Source: Planctomycetota bacterium (GTDB lineage Bacteria > Planctomycetota > J058 > JAJDCQ01). From it: 36,678 nt of DNA. Positions 17,267 to 32,319 of this stretch are shown here, piece after piece. The stretch covers positions 1 to 36,678 of the forward strand of contig JAJDCQ010000094.1 of assembly GCA_029260755.1 (NCBI GenBank), in the 5' to 3' direction. Below the pieces are notes generated by a model that saw only the letters and a list, made by a program, of their open reading frames with translations, was not told where the DNA came from and did no database searches. Positions within the stretch are counted from its first letter, which is position 1. Every line of letters begins with the position of its first letter. Both the position numbers and the translations under genes were made by a program.

Positions 17267-18370
17267 CTAACGAACCGTCACCGTGAACGGCGCCTTCGCC
17301 GCGACCTTGCCGCGAAGGCTGCCCATCATCGTCGCCTCGAGGACATAGTCGCCGGCGGGAAGCGTCCGCCCGCTCCGCTGCCGGATCGACAGGACCTCCT
17401 CGAACTCCCAGGTGTCGTTCTGGAGCGACTCCTGCACGAGGACGGCCGGCCACGCCATCCCGTCCGACCACCGCCACACCTCGGTGCCGGCATCGTCGCG
17501 AACGATGAAGTCGAAGAGCTGCGGGCTGCCGGTGAACACGAGCGGACTGGCGGTCCGGTTGTCGACCGTGAACTTGGCGAGGACCGTCACCGGCGGATCC
17601 GCGATCGGAAGGCGCGTGTCGATCACGTAGTCGAGCGCATCGGTCGCGACGCCGACGGTGAGCCGCCCGCTGCCCGGCGGAGGCGGCGGCGCGATCGGCG
17701 ACCAGACGACGCGCAGGGTGGGGCGCATCACGACGGGAAGCCAGAACGGCTGGAAGCCGTCGCCGGTCTCCCAGGCGGCCACGCCGCCGGCCGCCGGTCC
17801 ATCGATCCGAAGGAGCAACCGGCCGCCCGCCGCCCGCGCGGCGGCCGCGACGCCGGCCGCATCGAAGGTGAACCTCGTGACGTCGGCCACCTGCTGCTGG
17901 CGGATCGAGCTCGCGGCGACGCTCCCGCCCGAGTCGATCGTCTGCGCGCCGCGGGTGTCGTCGTAGTCGATGTTTGGCCAGCGCGCCTCGAGGCTCGCCG
18001 GCAGGATCGCGACGGAGTACTCGCCGAACGATCCGGCCCAGCGGCCGGTGCTCAGCTGCATGTCGAGCTCGACGGTCGCGACGTGAGCGCCGGCGGGGAT
18101 CGCGGACAGGTCGAAGTCGAGCAGGCCGAAGTAGGTCGCCGTGCGGCTGCGCCCGGCGATCACCCGGCCGTCGGTCACGTCGACCGGCGAACCGCGATTG
18201 CTAGAGCGGACCCAGCCGGCGAAGCCCGGCGCGGTCTCGACCGACTCGAGCCGGCTCGGGACGACGGGCGGCTGCATGGGCGACTGGGCGGACGCGGTGC
18301 CCGGAGCGGCGATCGCGGCGAGCGCGGCGACGGCCAGACCGGGCAGAATCGAACGAAGACGCAGGTTCAT
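17267..18370 (-). CDS. Secreted DNRLRE-like plus BsuPI-like domain protein
   Basis: A 367-residue protein starting at ATG 18370 with a GAGGAG ribosome site. Residues 1-28 are a signal peptide ending 'GTASA'. Residues ~45-223 resemble the DNRLRE beta-sandwich domain: 'ATYFGLLDFDLSAIPAGAHV', a TWP-less 'ARWPNIDYDDTRGAQTID' segment and the terminal 'MRPTLRVVW'. A short proline linker (228-232) leads to ~262-350, which resembles the BsuPI (intracellular proteinase inhibitor) fold: 'KFTVDNRTASPLVF', 'QLFDFIVRDDAGTEVWRW', 'LPAGDYVLEA'. BsuPI domains occur in many secreted proteins without proven inhibitor activity. Likely extracellular or surface role; exact function unknown. Confidence 0.82.
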   Translation of the reverse strand: MNLRLRSILPGLAVAALAAIAAPGTASAQSPMQPPVVPSRLESVETAPGFAGWVRSSNRGSPVDVTDGRVIAGRSRTATYFGLLDFDLSAIPAGAHVATVELDMQLSTGRWAGSFGEYSVAILPASLEARWPNIDYDDTRGAQTIDSGGSVAASSIRQQQVADVTRFTFDAAGVAAAARAAGGRLLLRIDGPAAGGVAAWETGDGFQPFWLPVVMRPTLRVVWSPIAPPPPPGSGRLTVGVATDALDYVIDTRLPIADPPVTVLAKFTVDNRTASPLVFTGSPQLFDFIVRDDAGTEVWRWSDGMAWPAVLVQESLQNDTWEFEEVLSIRQRSGRTLPAGDYVLEATMMGSLRGKVAAKAPFTVTVR

Positions 18371-18541
18371 CGAGCTTCTCCTCACTCCGAACGGCCTCGA
18401 GCCGGTGTCTCTTCCCGGATCTCGCGGGCTCGGGCCTGTAGGCGAGGGAACGCAGCCGCCGTGCCGTTCGCGCGGACGCCGAGCAGGCGACATAAGAGCT
18501 TCGGAATCAGTCGCTTGAGTTACCGGTGTCGTCCACGAAGA

Positions 18542-18561
18542 GTGCCTGAACATCCAGGCAC
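18542..18561 (-). terminator. Candidate terminator hairpin after the kinase fusion gene
   Basis: GTGCCTG (18542-18548) pairs with CAGGCAC (18555-18561) across a six-base loop, 28 bases after the kinase/activator stop. Only a short pyrimidine run follows on the minus strand, so this is a weak candidate. Confidence 0.35.
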
Positions 18562-18588
18562 CGCCCGGGAGACCGGCGACGCCGCCGA

Positions 18589-24282
<5,694 letters not shown>

Positions 24283-24291
24283 GGCGGCGCC

Positions 24292-24297
24292 ATGCTA
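24292..24297 (-). promoter_or_regulatory. Candidate -10-like box (TAGCAT) for the kinase fusion
   Basis: TAGCAT on the minus strand lies nine bases from the ATG of the kinase fusion, the same layout as the transporter promoter. The 173 bases between this gene and the upstream lipoprotein hold no gene. Confidence 0.25.
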
Positions 24298-24455
24298 CCG
24301 CGGACGGCCCGGGAGGTCACCGACTCCAGCCGCGACGAACGCGTCGCACCGACACGCCCACCGTGGTCTGGGGGGGCCCCCTCATTGCATTGTCGCACGG
24401 CCGAGATGCGTCCGGAAGTCCGGGTCGCGGCGACCAGGACACCATGGCGTGCGGC

Positions 24456-25316
24456 TCAGGGGACGGCGCGGCGGCGACCTACAATGCGGCCCGAGCCGGT
24501 CTGGTCACCGGTTGGATCGGGATAGTGAGCCGTGCGGACCAACTCGACGTCACGCTCGAGCTCGTGTCCCGCTTCGACATCCCATCGCACTGTTCCGCGA
24601 AGCGAGAGGTCCTGATCGACGGTGATCGACGAGAAGACCTCACGCCAATCGATCTCGACGGCGAGGTCGACGACGATCCGTCCCTCGACGTCGGCGATAC
24701 GCTCCACCCGGGCCCGCGCCGTTGCGCGGTCGATCGTCCAACGTCGGCTCTCGAAGTAGCTGGGCATGGAGTGCTCGTTCGTGATCCAGTCCTCGTGCTC
24801 GACCTCCCACTCGTCGCCGACCGCGACCGGTCTCGGGCGACCCGGAAGGTAGAGAGCCGGTCGAACGAACCTGCTGATGAGTGGGAGGAGGGCGACGATG
24901 TGCTCCTCCCACCCCGCGGGCTCGAGCTCACCCGATCCGCGGACAGTGATGGCCTTCCCCGTGAAGCTGAAGGTCCGATCTCCCCACCAGAGGGAGTCGG
25001 AGTGAACGCGCGTATCCTCCGAGATGGCAATCTCGACGGTATGGGGAATGCCGCCGTTCGCCTCGACCACTCGGCCCCGTCCGCGCAGGATCAGCTGCGA
25101 GCGCTGGTCGGCCGTGACCGTGAGCTCCTCGAAGTCGAAGACGTCCCCGCGCTTGGCGCCCGGAACGAGGAAGACCTGGTCGGTCTCCGAGGTCGTGCCT
25201 GCCGGCAGGGCGGCCAGCCTCAGGACCACCGGCGTGCCGGAGCAGCCCGTGAGGGACCCCAGCATCGTCGCCAGGAGCGCGAGGGCGATCTCCTTCCCGC
25301 GCTCCGCCCGGCTCAC
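24456..25316 (-). CDS. Lipoprotein of unknown function, coupled to CHAT gene
   Basis: A 286-residue protein with a GTG start that overlaps the stop of the upstream TPR-CHAT gene by four bases (GTGA). Residues 10-25 are hydrophobic and end in the lipobox 'SLTGC' (Cys25). The mature part is rich in beta-strand patterns ('FDFEELTVTADQRSQLIL', 'HTVEIAISEDTRVHSDSL', 'SFTGKAITVRGSGELEPAG', 'GRIVVDLAVEIDWREVF') and contains 'PRPVAVGDEWEVEHEDW'. That last phrase resembles secreted bacterial proteins that use 'vGdtWe' segments, but I cannot name a family with confidence. Translational coupling implies that its amount is tied to the CHAT protein. Base composition is somewhat less GC-rich than its neighbours. 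Confidence 0.78.
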   Translation of the reverse strand: MSRAERGKEIALALLATMLGSLTGCSGTPVVLRLAALPAGTTSETDQVFLVPGAKRGDVFDFEELTVTADQRSQLILRGRGRVVEANGGIPHTVEIAISEDTRVHSDSLWWGDRTFSFTGKAITVRGSGELEPAGWEEHIVALLPLISRFVRPALYLPGRPRPVAVGDEWEVEHEDWITNEHSMPSYFESRRWTIDRATARARVERIADVEGRIVVDLAVEIDWREVFSSITVDQDLSLRGTVRWDVEAGHELERDVELVRTAHYPDPTGDQTGSGRIVGRRRAVP

Positions 25317-28300
25317 CGCAGCGCGCCGCGCAGGACGAAGCCCGCCCACGCCTTCGGCGCGGCGTCGCGCCTCGACGCGATCGCCTCGCGGAGCGCGGCG
25401 GCGACCTTCTCGGCGCGCGGCGCGACGTACTTCGGGTCGTCGGGCTCGCCGGCATTGTCTCCGCCGCCGGCGACCTCGTTCGTCAGGACCGCGTCGTGGA
25501 GCGACTCGAGGAGCGCGATCCGGTCCTTTTCGTCGGCGACCCAGAGGCTCGCCACGATCGCGCGCGCGCCGGCCGCCTGGAACGCGCCCAGCAGCTCGCC
25601 GTGGCGGCGACCGCTCGCGGCGGTCGCATCGCCGACGTCGGCGGCGGAGAGGACGACCAGCTCGGCCGTGTCGAGGTCGAGGCGGGCGACGTCCTCCGCG
25701 GCGAGCATCCCCTCGTCGGTCCGCCCGCCCTCGCCGGTCCGCGCGCCGGCCAGGACGATCCCGCTCGCGACGAACGGGTCGAAGCCACGGCGGTCGCGCT
25801 CGCCCGCCGCGACGATCGGCTGCTCGCCCGCCGAGCGCCCCGTCACCGCCGGAGCGATCGGGAGCTCGCGCCGGACGACGCCGGGCGCGGCGATGTGCAC
25901 CACCCGCCGGCGCGTGGGGAGCCGTCGCGTCATCGCCTCGGTCGCGTAGGGCCCGGTCAGGGCCACCACCAGCTCCTTGCCGAGGTGACGCGCGAGGACG
26001 GCCCGGACGGCGGCGAGCTCGTCGTCGACGGCGACGATCGGCGCCTCGCGATCGACCGGGGCGCGCATCCCGCCGAGCGGCACGATCTCGCGCTGATTCT
26101 TGACGAGGAGCTTCCCGATCTGCGGCTCGTCGGGCGGCACCGCATGCTCCGACCTCTCGAGGTCGGGGGCGCCGAGGAGCAGCGCGCCCTCGGCCCCGGG
26201 CACCGCCGAGCTCCAGGGCACCAGCTCGTGGGCGCTTCCGAGCCGCGCGAGCGTCCGCTCGTCGCCGAGCACCCGATCGCCGTCCTCGCCCGCAGGCAGG
26301 GCGCCGAACGGGATCGCGCCGAGCGCGCCATCGAGGACGAGGTAGAGGACGCGCGCCCCGCCGACATCCTCGCCGAGCGGGTCGATGACCGCGCCCGCTA
26401 CCGCGAGCCCGGCCTCGCGGAACGCCGGGTCCGCCGAGCTCGTCGCCGTGAGCAGCGCGTCCCGGAAGCGCGCGACGGCGGCGTCGATGTCGACGGCGGC
26501 GCCCAGCTCGACCCGGCGCGGCGCGGCGCCCGCCGCGAGCACCCACGCCGTGTAGCGACCCGCGTAGTGACGGTAGTGGACCAGCGCCTCGCCCTCGACG
26601 AGCGCGTCACGCCCGGCCTCCCAGCCGAGGTCGATCCGCGCGCGAGACTCGGCGTACCGCGGGACCGTCGCGACGATCTGCTCGGCGATCCCGTCGCGGA
26701 TGCTCTGCTCGCTCACGATCGTCGCGGTGCGGGCCTCCCCCGCCTCGCCGCCGCCCGGCTCGAGGACGCGGCGCGCGAGCCGCACGCGCGAGGCATCGAG
26801 CTCGAAGTAGAGGCGCTTGGTGCGCGCCGCCCCGCGACGTCGCACGACCTCGTCGCTGGCGAGGATCCGCGGCCGGAGCCGCGCCGATCGGTGGACGTCC
26901 TCGTAGGCATCGATGTCGGTGCCGGCGGTGGCGAGCAGCCACTCGTCGAGCGCCCAGTCGAGGGTGCCGTTCGCCGCGAAGACGTCGAACCGGTCACCGC
27001 CGAGCGTCTGGACGAGCAGCTCCCGGGCGGCCGGGACCGCATCGCGCAGGAGCGTCCGGGCGCGGTCGAGTTCGCCCGCTCGTCGAAGCGTGCTCGCCAG
27101 CGCAACCCGCCCGCGGACCTCGAGCGGGTGCCCCGCCCCGACGCCCTCGACGAGGAGGTCGCGGGCCCGCTCCGCGTGCTTCACCGCTCCCGCGCCGTCG
27201 TCCTGGGCGACCCGCGCCCGGGCGAGCCCCCAGAGCGCTTCGGCGTGCGCGACGGCGCGCGCCTCGGGGCCGCCGTCCTCGGCCCGGGCGGCGATCGCGG
27301 CCGACGCCTCGAAGCGAGCCTCGGCCTCGGCCGGCTTGCTCCGCGACAGCAGGAGCTCGCCGAGGCGGCGCGACGCGTCCGCGACGGCGTCGAGGTCGCC
27401 CCCCTTCTCGGTGATCGAGAGCGCCCGCGCGAGGACCGGCTCGGCGTCGGCCGCCTCACCCGCGTCCTCGTGGACCCAGGCGAGGTTGGCGAGGACCGGC
27501 GCGAGGTCGGCGTGGTCGGGAGCGAGCCCCTTCTCCATCAGGGCGAGCGAACGCTCGAGAAGCTCGCGCGCCGGCTCGAGGTCGCCGCGGGCCCGCGCGA
27601 TCGCGCCCGCGTTGTTCAGGAGACGGGCGACCGTCGCGTGCTCCTTGCCGAGCACCTCGCCGAAGATCTCGAGAGCCCGCTGCGCGAGCACCGACGCCCG
27701 GTCGTAGTCGCCTCGGCGACGGTAGAGCGCCGCGACGCGCGCGCACGTCTTGGCGACGGCGACGTGGACGCCGAGCGCCTTGGTCTGGTGCTGGACGACG
27801 GCCTCCCAGGTCCGCAGCGCCACCTCGTCCTCGCCCTGGAGGTCGAGGATCCGGGCGCGGATCTCGAGGGCGCGCGCGAACTGGTTCTGCTTGCCCCGCC
27901 GGAGCGTCTTGTCCTTCTGGACCTGCTCGTTCTCGACGACCTTCGCCAGGACGTTGATCGATCGGTCGCTCGCGCGGCGCGCGTCGGCGATCCGACCGAC
28001 CGCCACGTAGGCGCCGGCGAGGTTGTTGGCGACGATCGCCGAGAGCTCGTGCTCGTCGCCGTGCACCCGCTGGTAGAGGACGAGGGCGCGCTCGAGCATC
28101 TCGACGGACTCGTCGAGGTCCCCGCGATCGCGATGAACGGCGGCGAGCCCGTTGAGGCACGAGCCGACGCGGTCGGCCGCCACCCGCTTCGCCGTCTCGT
28201 AGATGCCGAGCGCCCGGCGGTAGGCCTTCGTCGCGCCGTCGAGCTCTCCCTGCCGATGGAGGATCCGGGCGAGGCCGAGGAGGCTGTCCGCGATGCGTCC

Positions 28301-28612
28301 ATCCTCGGCGCCGAGCACCTTCTCCTTGATCTCGACCGCCTCCTCGGCGGAGGCGCGCGCCTCGACGAGCTCCTTCCGCCGGAAGTGGTCGTTCGCCTTC
28401 CGGTCGAGCTCCTCGGCGCGCTCGAGCGACGTCGCCTTGGTGGTCGCGGCCGGGTCGTCGCTCGCGCGCGGGGGCTCGTCGTCGCCCTGGCGGGCGAGGG
28501 CGGGCGCGCCCGAGACGACGCCGAGACCGACGGCGAGCGCGACGACGGTCACGGCGCGCGCCAGGGTGGCACTCGGGAGCGGGCAATGATGGATGGGGAC
28601 GATGATGCGCAT
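25313..28612 (-). CDS. Exported TPR-CHAT protein with degenerate catalytic site (1)
   Basis: A 1,099-residue protein; GAGGAG lies 11 bases before ATG 28612. Residues ~18-41 are a signal peptide ending 'APALA'. About 60-560 are kinesin-light-chain-like TPRs ('LLGLARILHRQGELDGATKA', 'LARVLNN'-like units). The CHAT domain covers ~720-1099, with family hallmarks 'YLVLDGALGAIPFGALP', 'GIVLAGA', 'GMLAAEDVARLDLDTAELVV' and 'AGARAIVASLWVADEKD'. The two catalytic positions are altered: canonical 'HxATHG' reads 'HIAAPG' (P910 in place of His) and canonical 'LSACETG' reads 'LSAADVG' (A991 in place of Cys). It should therefore be a pseudoprotease, probably a periplasmic scaffold. It is followed by an overlapping lipoprotein gene and preceded by a related CHAT gene. 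Confidence 0.88.
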   Translation of the reverse strand: MRIIVPIHHCPLPSATLARAVTVVALAVGLGVVSGAPALARQGDDEPPRASDDPAATTKATSLERAEELDRKANDHFRRKELVEARASAEEAVEIKEKVLGAEDGRIADSLLGLARILHRQGELDGATKAYRRALGIYETAKRVAADRVGSCLNGLAAVHRDRGDLDESVEMLERALVLYQRVHGDEHELSAIVANNLAGAYVAVGRIADARRASDRSINVLAKVVENEQVQKDKTLRRGKQNQFARALEIRARILDLQGEDEVALRTWEAVVQHQTKALGVHVAVAKTCARVAALYRRRGDYDRASVLAQRALEIFGEVLGKEHATVARLLNNAGAIARARGDLEPARELLERSLALMEKGLAPDHADLAPVLANLAWVHEDAGEAADAEPVLARALSITEKGGDLDAVADASRRLGELLLSRSKPAEAEARFEASAAIAARAEDGGPEARAVAHAEALWGLARARVAQDDGAGAVKHAERARDLLVEGVGAGHPLEVRGRVALASTLRRAGELDRARTLLRDAVPAARELLVQTLGGDRFDVFAANGTLDWALDEWLLATAGTDIDAYEDVHRSARLRPRILASDEVVRRRGAARTKRLYFELDASRVRLARRVLEPGGGEAGEARTATIVSEQSIRDGIAEQIVATVPRYAESRARIDLGWEAGRDALVEGEALVHYRHYAGRYTAWVLAAGAAPRRVELGAAVDIDAAVARFRDALLTATSSADPAFREAGLAVAGAVIDPLGEDVGGARVLYLVLDGALGAIPFGALPAGEDGDRVLGDERTLARLGSAHELVPWSSAVPGAEGALLLGAPDLERSEHAVPPDEPQIGKLLVKNQREIVPLGGMRAPVDREAPIVAVDDELAAVRAVLARHLGKELVVALTGPYATEAMTRRLPTRRRVVHIAAPGVVRRELPIAPAVTGRSAGEQPIVAAGERDRRGFDPFVASGIVLAGARTGEGGRTDEGMLAAEDVARLDLDTAELVVLSAADVGDATAASGRRHGELLGAFQAAGARAIVASLWVADEKDRIALLESLHDAVLTNEVAGGGDNAGEPDDPKYVAPRAEKVAAALREAIASRRDAAPKAWAGFVLRGALR

Positions 28613-28706
28613 CGGACGGCGGTCTCCTCGAAGCGAAGCGGACCACCTTGTCGAGATGGGGGAGCGGGGTCAAGCCCCGGCCGGCATCGCCGCGGAGGCC
28701 CCCGCA

Positions 28707-28754
28707 AGCGCCCCCGGAAGCGCCCCCGGAAGCGCCCCCGGAGGCGCCCCCGGA
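28707..28754. repeat. Four tandem 12-bp units between the CHAT genes
   Basis: Units of (A/G)GCGCCCCCGGA occur at 28707, 28719, 28731 and 28743, with a degenerate unit before and after. They lie in the 164-base gap between the two TPR-CHAT genes. A regulatory role or simple slippage expansion are both possible. Confidence 0.65.
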
Positions 28755-28776
28755 GAGCGCCCGCGAGCCGGCCCGA

Positions 28777-31700
28777 TCAGCGCGGCGGCCCGAACGTCGC
28801 CATCGCCGACCACCGCCGAGGCGGCTCCCCGGCGCGCCGCCCCCGCGCGGCCGCCCGGCGAACCGCCTCGCCCGGCGACGTCTCGCCGGGTGCGAGGACG
28901 CCCTCGTAGAGAGCGGCGACCGCGCCGTGGGTCTCGTCGCCGTCCGGCCAGAGCCGCACCGCGACCGTCCGCGCTCCCGCCTCGCGGAGCGCCCGGACGA
29001 ACGCCAGCAGCCCCTCGCCGCGTCGGGCGAGGTCGGCGGCGCGCCGCGCGGGGTCCGCGCCCTCGACGCCGCGCCCGCTCCCCGGCGGCTCGAACGCGAC
29101 GACGATGACCTCCGCGCCCTCGAGATCGAGCGATGAAGCCTCGCGTCCGGTGAGGACGCCGTCGCCGCCGGGCACCGGCCCGTCGTGATTCGCGCCCGCG
29201 AGCGCGACGCCCACGAGGTCGGAGAGCTCCAGCCTCGTCGCGACGAGGCCCTCGGCGTCGAGCTCGTCGCCCGAGACGACGGCCCGATCGATCCGGACGA
29301 ACGCACGAGCGCCGAGGTGGACGAAGCGTCGCCCGGGCGCGAGTCGCCGCAGGACGGCCTCGGTCGCCTGGGCGCCCTCGAGGGCGACGACGACCTCGTC
29401 GGGAGCGCCCGCCTCGAGGGCGGCGGCGGCCCGCGCGAGCGCCGCGCTCCCCGACGGCCAGGGCTCGAAGCGCCGCCCCCACGCGGGACGAACGGTCGTC
29501 GGCGACGGCCCCCGACCGAGGAGGCGCGGGCCGCCGACGGCGACCGCCTCGACCGCGGCGTCGGCGTCGATCCCGCCCATGAGGAGCGCGCCCTCCCCGC
29601 GGATCCACGGCCAGGCGGGCGCGACGAGATCCTCCGCCGTGCTCAACAGCGACACGCGGAGGGGACCGTCGATGAGCGCGCCCTCCCCGTCGGACGCGGG
29701 GAGCGCCGCCCACGGAATGGTCGCGAGGACGCCGCCCGGGACGACGTGGAGCGCGCCGACGCCCTCCCCCTCGATCGGCCCGAGGACGAGACGCGCGAGA
29801 CGAGCGCCGGTCGCGCGCGCTCGCGAATCGTCGGGACCGACGGCGGCCAGAACAGCGTCGACGAAGCGGGCGGCGGCGGCGTCGACCTCGGCCGCCGCGC
29901 CGAGGTCGACGTGGGTGACCGGCCCCGCGGGTCGGACGAGCCAGCCGTGGTAGCGCCCGCCCGCGCGGACGATGTCGTAGAGCGCCTCGCCGTCGATGAG
30001 CGCCGCGCGGAGATCGGCCGGACCGACCCGGCCCGGCTCGGCGACGAAGCCGGCCACCCGCCGCTCGAGCTCGACGGCGAGCCCGTCGCATCGATCGAGG
30101 TCGCCGCGGCGCGCCTCGACCGCGGGCTCGTCGCTCACGATCAGCGAGCCGAGGGCGCGGGCGGCCCGGCGACGCCCCCGGTCGAGCTCGGCGAAGAGGC
30201 TGTCGGCGTCGCCGCCCGCCCGCCCGACGGCGCGACGCTGGCGCTCCCCATGGTCGGCGAGCGTCGCCCGGACGCGGAGGACGTCGCCGTAGAGCGCGGC
30301 GCGCGCGTCGGCGTCGCCGGCGGAGGCGAGCTCGCCGGCCCGGGCGAGGCGCGCCGCGAGCGCCGCCCGCAGAACGCCGGCGAGCCGCGCCGCATCGGCC
30401 GGAGCCGCACCGGCGCGAAGCCCGCGCGCCTGGCGGAGCGCCGTCTCGAAGACGGACTCCTCGAGGCGACGCGCCTCGGGCGCTGCGCCGTGGTCCCGCA
30501 GCGTCTCCGCGTGGACGAGGCGCCCGGCGAGCGTCGCCGGGTGATCGGCGCCCAGGCTCGCGCCGAGCGATGCGACGGCGCGGTCGGCGAGGTCGACCGC
30601 GTCGGCGTCGCCGCTCCGGAGGCGGGCGAGGCGGAGGAGCACCTCGGCGAAGAGCGGATCGCGCGCGCCGCGGACGTGGTCGATGATCGCGAGGCTGCGC
30701 TCGAGGATCGCGGCGGCCACCTCGGTCTCGCCCATCGCCGCGCGCGCGCGGGCGAGGACGACGAGCGCCTCGGCGAGCGCCTCCTCCTCGCCGTCGCGCT
30801 CGAGCGCGAGGCGGGCCGTCTCGGCGCGGCGGACCGCGACCTCGGCGTGGCCGGCGGCGAGGTCGACCCGGGCGAGGTCGACGAGGCAGCGGGCCGTGCT
30901 CGGGTGGTCCGCGCCAAGGTGCGCCTGCCGGATCGCGAGGGCGTCTTCCCCGAGGCGCCGGGCGGTCCTCTCGTCGCCGAGGCGCGCGGCGACGCGCGCG
31001 GCCCGGGCCGTGGTGATCGCGACGTCGGGATGGTCGGCGCCGAGGCGGTCGCTCAGGATGCCGCGCGCCCGGAGGAGCGCGGTGAGCGCCCGATCGCCCT
31101 CGCCGAGGAGGCCCAGGATGGCGGCGAGCTCCTCCAGGGCGAAGGCGACCTCCAGGTGGGTCGGCCCGAGCCCGCGCTCGCGGATCGAGAGGGCGCGCTC
31201 GGCGAGGAAGCGCGCCTCGTCGAGCTCGTCGCCCGCGCGCAGCACCTGGGCGAGCGCCGAGAGGCACCGGGCGACCTCGGGGTGATCCGGGCCGAACGCG
31301 CGCACCCGGATCGCGAGGGCGTGCTCGAGGTGGCGACGGGCGTCGTCCGGGCGCCCGCTCGCCCGGGCGAGCCCGGCGAGATGCACCAGGCTCTGCGCGA
31401 CGAGCGGATGATCCGCGCCGAGCGACGCCCGCGCGATCGCGAGCGCCCGCTCGTGGACGTCGCGAGCCGCTTCGTGCTCTCCGGTCGCCGTGAGGACGAC
31501 GCCGAGCTGTCCGAGCGCCTCGGCGACCTCGGGATGCTCGGGTCCGCGCTGCGCCTCGCGGAGCGCGACGTCCCGCTCGAGGAGCCCCCGGGCGCGAGCG
31601 AGGGCGCCGGTGTGACGCAGCGCCCGACTCAGCCCCTCGAGGCTCGCCAGGAGGCGCGGGTCGTCGGGCCCGAACGCGTCCTCGCGAAGGGTGAGCGCCT

Positions 31701-31923
31701 CCTCGGCGAGCGGGACGGCGTCCGCGAACCGGCCCGACGCGGAGAGGGCGACGACCTGTCGGTCGAGCTCGTCGGCCTTCGCCAGCGCCGCGCGGCGGCG
31801 AACGCCCGAGTCGTCCGGCGCCGGCCGGACGGGTGCGCCGACGCACCCGACCGCCACGAGGACGGTCCCGACGAGGGCGCTCGACGCGGAAACCAGAGGG
31901 AGCCAGGCGGTGAAGCGACGCAT
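28777..31923 (-). CDS. TPR-CHAT lipoprotein with degenerate catalytic site (2)
   Basis: A 1,048-residue protein from ATG 31923. Residues 9-27 are hydrophobic and end 'VAVGC' (Cys27), a near-lipobox. About 50-500 are regular 42-residue TPRs of kinesin-light-chain type ('HPEVAEALGQLGVVLTATGE', 'HPLVAQSLVHLAGLARASGR'). The C-terminal ~380 residues form a CHAT domain: 'LHVVPGGVLATIPWAALP', 'GVALAGAN', 'DGVLTGREASSLDLEGAEV', 'AGARTVAVRLWPDGDE'. Canonical 'HLATHA' reads 'HLGARA' (R873 replaces His) and the 'LSACETG' segment reads 'VAFEPPG' (E945 replaces Cys). It thus lacks both catalytic residues. It is the first gene of a probable CHAT-CHAT-lipoprotein unit and a clear homologue of the next gene, although diverged. 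Function probably binding rather than cleavage. Confidence 0.87.
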   Translation of the reverse strand: MRRFTAWLPLVSASSALVGTVLVAVGCVGAPVRPAPDDSGVRRRAALAKADELDRQVVALSASGRFADAVPLAEEALTLREDAFGPDDPRLLASLEGLSRALRHTGALARARGLLERDVALREAQRGPEHPEVAEALGQLGVVLTATGEHEAARDVHERALAIARASLGADHPLVAQSLVHLAGLARASGRPDDARRHLEHALAIRVRAFGPDHPEVARCLSALAQVLRAGDELDEARFLAERALSIRERGLGPTHLEVAFALEELAAILGLLGEGDRALTALLRARGILSDRLGADHPDVAITTARAARVAARLGDERTARRLGEDALAIRQAHLGADHPSTARCLVDLARVDLAAGHAEVAVRRAETARLALERDGEEEALAEALVVLARARAAMGETEVAAAILERSLAIIDHVRGARDPLFAEVLLRLARLRSGDADAVDLADRAVASLGASLGADHPATLAGRLVHAETLRDHGAAPEARRLEESVFETALRQARGLRAGAAPADAARLAGVLRAALAARLARAGELASAGDADARAALYGDVLRVRATLADHGERQRRAVGRAGGDADSLFAELDRGRRRAARALGSLIVSDEPAVEARRGDLDRCDGLAVELERRVAGFVAEPGRVGPADLRAALIDGEALYDIVRAGGRYHGWLVRPAGPVTHVDLGAAAEVDAAAARFVDAVLAAVGPDDSRARATGARLARLVLGPIEGEGVGALHVVPGGVLATIPWAALPASDGEGALIDGPLRVSLLSTAEDLVAPAWPWIRGEGALLMGGIDADAAVEAVAVGGPRLLGRGPSPTTVRPAWGRRFEPWPSGSAALARAAAALEAGAPDEVVVALEGAQATEAVLRRLAPGRRFVHLGARAFVRIDRAVVSGDELDAEGLVATRLELSDLVGVALAGANHDGPVPGGDGVLTGREASSLDLEGAEVIVVAFEPPGSGRGVEGADPARRAADLARRGEGLLAFVRALREAGARTVAVRLWPDGDETHGAVAALYEGVLAPGETSPGEAVRRAAARGRRAGEPPRRWSAMATFGPPR

Positions 31924-32037
31924 GGAGGATCCCGACAGGGTACGCGCGAGGGCGCCGCGCGAGAAGAGCCGAGCCCGACCGGGCCTCCCGATCGTCGCGG
32001 CGAGACCCTATCCTCGCGGCCCCCCGAGGAGGTTCCG

Positions 32038-32313
32038 ATGATCTCGACCGTCGCGTTCGCATCGATCCCCGACCGACCGATCCTCGCCCTGGCCCTCGCT
32101 GCGACGGTGGTCTGCGTGCTCGCCGGATGTGCGGCGACCGAGGCGCTCGGCCTGCTCGATCGGGTGCGGAGCTACCCGACGACGATCTTCGCCGACGCCG
32201 CCGGAGAGGTGCGCGCCGTCCACACCGGCTTCGCCGGCCCCGCGACCGGCGAGGCGCACGCGGCGCTCCGCGCCCGCTTCGAGGCGATCATCGAGGAGCT
32301 GCTCGCGGAGTGA
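32038..32313 (+). CDS. Truncated TlpA/redoxin tail on a lipoprotein signal
   Basis: A 91-residue protein with a good site (GAGGAGG) before ATG 32038. Residues 14-31 are a lipoprotein signal with perfect lipobox 'LAGC' (Cys31). After only ten residues the sequence becomes 'DRVRSYPTTIFADAAGEVRA' (41-60) and 'VHTGFAGPATGEAH', matching the C-terminal end of TlpA-like thioredoxin-fold proteins, including the cis-proline 'YPTTIF'. The N-terminal two-thirds of the fold, with the CxxC redox centre, are absent. It is either a decayed gene in which an internal deletion joined signal and tail, or a real mini-protein. It diverges from the CHAT gene and ends six bases from the toxin gene stop. Confidence 0.72.
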   Translation: MISTVAFASIPDRPILALALAATVVCVLAGCAATEALGLLDRVRSYPTTIFADAAGEVRAVHTGFAGPATGEAHAALRARFEAIIEELLAE

Positions 32314-32319
32314 CCGGCG